DNA from: an uncultured Lachnospiraceae bacterium
Lineage (GTDB): Bacteria; Bacillota; Clostridia; Lachnospirales; Lachnospiraceae
Length of the DNA: 6,870 bases
Reading direction: 5' to 3'
NCBI GenBank assembly: GCA_910585065.1
Contig: CAJUCG010000188.1
Location: forward strand, 1 to 6,870
Below the pieces are notes generated by a model that was not told the DNA's origin, did no database searches, and saw only the letters and a list, made by a program, of their open reading frames with translations. The position numbers and the translations under genes were made by a program. Shown here one piece after another: positions 5,865 through 6,870 of the stretch (positions within the stretch are counted from its first letter, which is position 1; each line of letters starts with the position of its first letter).

Positions 5865-6062
5865 TTACATTTGCTTTCTGACCACTGCATACTCATCTTC
5901 CCTCCGGTAATACGGACAGTTTTTTACCGTTCCGCGCAGGAAAGATCCCATCTCATCCTCGTCAAGATTTACTTCGCAGACATAGTATTCGTATTCTTCG
6001 TCATACACATAATTTGTGCAGGAATCACAGGTAGTGCGCTGACTTTGTTTTCGCTTTTCCAT
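5865..6062 (-). CDS. Small four-cysteine protein, DUF6472-like
   Basis: A 65-residue protein of unknown function. Cys12 and Cys15 (CDSC), Cys29 and Cys49 could bind one zinc ion. The middle is very acidic (NYVYDEEYEYYVCEVNLDEDEM, 17-38 in two parts), then CPYYRREDEY (49-58) and a VVRKQM end. From memory this pattern, with YDEEYE, NLDEDEM and the KQM terminus, is that of DUF6472 proteins found in Lachnospiraceae; I could not run a profile search. It has no signal peptide or membrane segment, so it is probably cytoplasmic. A GGGAGG site (6068-6073) lies five bases before the ATG, and the gene begins 27 bases after the spermidine-synthase-like gene, so the pair is likely co-transcribed. A longer plus-strand frame overlaps it but has no family features. 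Confidence 0.8.
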   Translation of the reverse strand: MEKRKQSQRTTCDSCTNYVYDEEYEYYVCEVNLDEDEMGSFLRGTVKNCPYYRREDEYAVVRKQM

Positions 6063-6089
6063 AAATTCCTCCCATAAAACTGCAATTTT

Positions 6090-6870
6090 CTAAAAACTTT
6101 TTAGCAGTCCCGAAATCCCTTCCCGCTCAAAAATATCCCGGTAATATTCCACCTCACCGCGAATAATCTCATCAATAACCTGAATGCCAAGCAATTCCAC
6201 CGGTGCTTTGTCGTCCGTCATCAAATAATTTCCCGCCTGATAAGGCATCAGTTTCTCCGACACTCGCGCAAACAGATCGGTCAGTGCAGGATTTTCTATT
6301 TTTTCTCTGTTTCTTTCAAACTTTTCCAGTACATCGGAACAATTAGAAGCAAATAATTCCCGGTTAGTAGTTCCTGGAACATCCGCTGTGTAAACATATG
6401 AAAAAACCTGTGCGATGGTATCCGCAAGATACTGGTTAATATTGCCCTCCCCTCCGGCGCGCATATTCATGTTAACCACCATAACACCGTTTTCCTTTAG
6501 ATGCATCCGCACCAGGGTAAAAAATTCAAATGAGGACATCTGAAAGGGGATTGTAATATCTTGGTAAGCATCTACCATAATCACATCGTATTTCTCATCG
6601 ACTGCATTTAGGTACGCCCTGCCATCGTAAGTTGTCACAGTCACATCTTCGGGAAGTGCAAAATATTCCCTTGCCAACTCTGTAATTGCCCCATCAATTT
6701 CCACGCCCTCCACCAAAATATCTCCGAAATATTTCCGGCACTGGGTTGCAAAAGTTCCGGTTCCCATACCAAGAACCAAAATATTAAATTCTTCTTTTTC
6801 CGCCATCCCTGCCATAAGTGGTGCTGCCATTGCATAATCGTAGTACATTCCGGTCAGCTCGTCCCCTTTT
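6090..6870 (-). CDS. Spermidine-synthase-like protein, C-terminal domain (5' end beyond window)
   Basis: The frame is open to the window edge: seven codons (KGDELTG) precede the first ATG at 6848, and LTGMYYDYAMAAPLMA is the usual mid-protein entry to the domain in fused-type spermidine synthases. So the ATG at 6848 is internal, and the start, perhaps with an N-terminal membrane region, lies to the right. The visible 259 residues form a Rossmann-fold aminopropyltransferase/methyltransferase domain. NILVLGMGTGTFA is the nucleotide-binding glycine loop, VEIDGAITELA carries the acidic ribose-binding residue, DGRAYL follows, and YDVIMVDAYQDITIPF takes the place of the catalytic Asp segment. Classical spermidine synthases have a DSxDP-like motif there; only the first Asp is clearly kept, so true polyamine synthesis is uncertain. 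It could be a methyltransferase-like relative. Confidence 0.85.
   Translation of the reverse strand, partial: KGDELTGMYYDYAMAAPLMAGMAEKEEFNILVLGMGTGTFATQCRKYFGDILVEGVEIDGAITELAREYFALPEDVTVTTYDGRAYLNAVDEKYDVIMVDAYQDITIPFQMSSFEFFTLVRMHLKENGVMVVNMNMRAGGEGNINQYLADTIAQVFSYVYTADVPGTTNRELFASNCSDVLEKFERNREKIENPALTDLFARVSEKLMPYQAGNYLMTDDKAPVELLGIQVIDEIIRGEVEYYRDIFEREGISGLLKSF

Noticed and set aside
5829..6077. 82-codon plus-strand frame opposite the Cys4 protein
   Set aside because: Its hydrophobic translation looks like a small membrane protein, but it is the complement of a Tyr/Asp/Glu-rich gene with a good ribosome site and conserved-looking cysteines.
6641..6835. 64-codon minus-strand frame inside the spermidine-synthase-like gene
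   Set aside because: It is a second frame across the glycine-loop region of the real gene, rich in Trp and without family features.
1..6870. CRISPR array, insertion sequence, prophage, or tRNA/rRNA genes
   Set aside because: There are no regularly spaced direct repeats, no transposase or integrase frames, and no tRNA or rRNA signatures on either strand.

Overview
The window reads as chromosomal DNA from a spore-forming, low-to-moderate GC member of the Firmicutes, most likely Lachnospiraceae (Clostridium cluster XIVa). The reasons are strong GGGAGG/GGGGGA Shine-Dalgarno sites, a dipicolinate synthase pair (dpaA/dpaB, spoVFA/spoVFB), and a 65-residue four-cysteine protein that resembles the DUF6472 family of that group. 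The taxonomic placement is inference. Every convincing gene lies on the minus strand, so transcription runs from high to low coordinates.

Layout in order of transcription: (i) 6870-6090, C-terminal part of a spermidine-synthase-like protein whose start lies beyond the right edge; (ii) 6062-5865, the small Cys4 protein; (iii) 5756-5256, a GNAT N-acetyltransferase; (iv) 5169-4666, a GreA-type transcript cleavage factor; (v) 4665-4261, about 400 bases without a gene but rich in RNA-like structure: a long palindromic element (4462-4535), a strong intrinsic terminator (4387-4422), two smaller hairpins and an AT-rich candidate promoter; (vi) 4260-3391 dpaA and 3357-2776 dpaB, the two subunits of dipicolinate synthase; (vii) 2701-830 asnB, a glutamine-hydrolysing asparagine synthetase; (viii) 829-529, about 300 bases with a long hairpin and a good sigma-A-like promoter; (ix) 528-1, the N-terminal part of an SGNH-hydrolase lipoprotein that runs off the left edge.

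Genes (i)-(iv) are closely packed, have good ribosome sites and no obvious internal terminator, so they may be co-transcribed, ending at the terminator at 4387-4422. dpaA and dpaB almost abut and form a sporulation operon that makes dipicolinic acid in the mother cell from dihydrodipicolinate. asnB follows dpaB after 74 bases with no terminator between, so it may be read from the same transcript. Both pathways draw on aspartate. The SGNH lipoprotein gene has its own promoter and is a separate unit.

I found no sign of a mobile element, phage, CRISPR array, tRNA or rRNA. Nothing here looks like a wholly new multi-gene system. The least explained material is non-coding: the greA-dpaA intergenic palindrome, whose pairing is better on the minus strand (G-U instead of C-A), and the asnB 3' hairpin, which lacks a U-tract on the coding strand.
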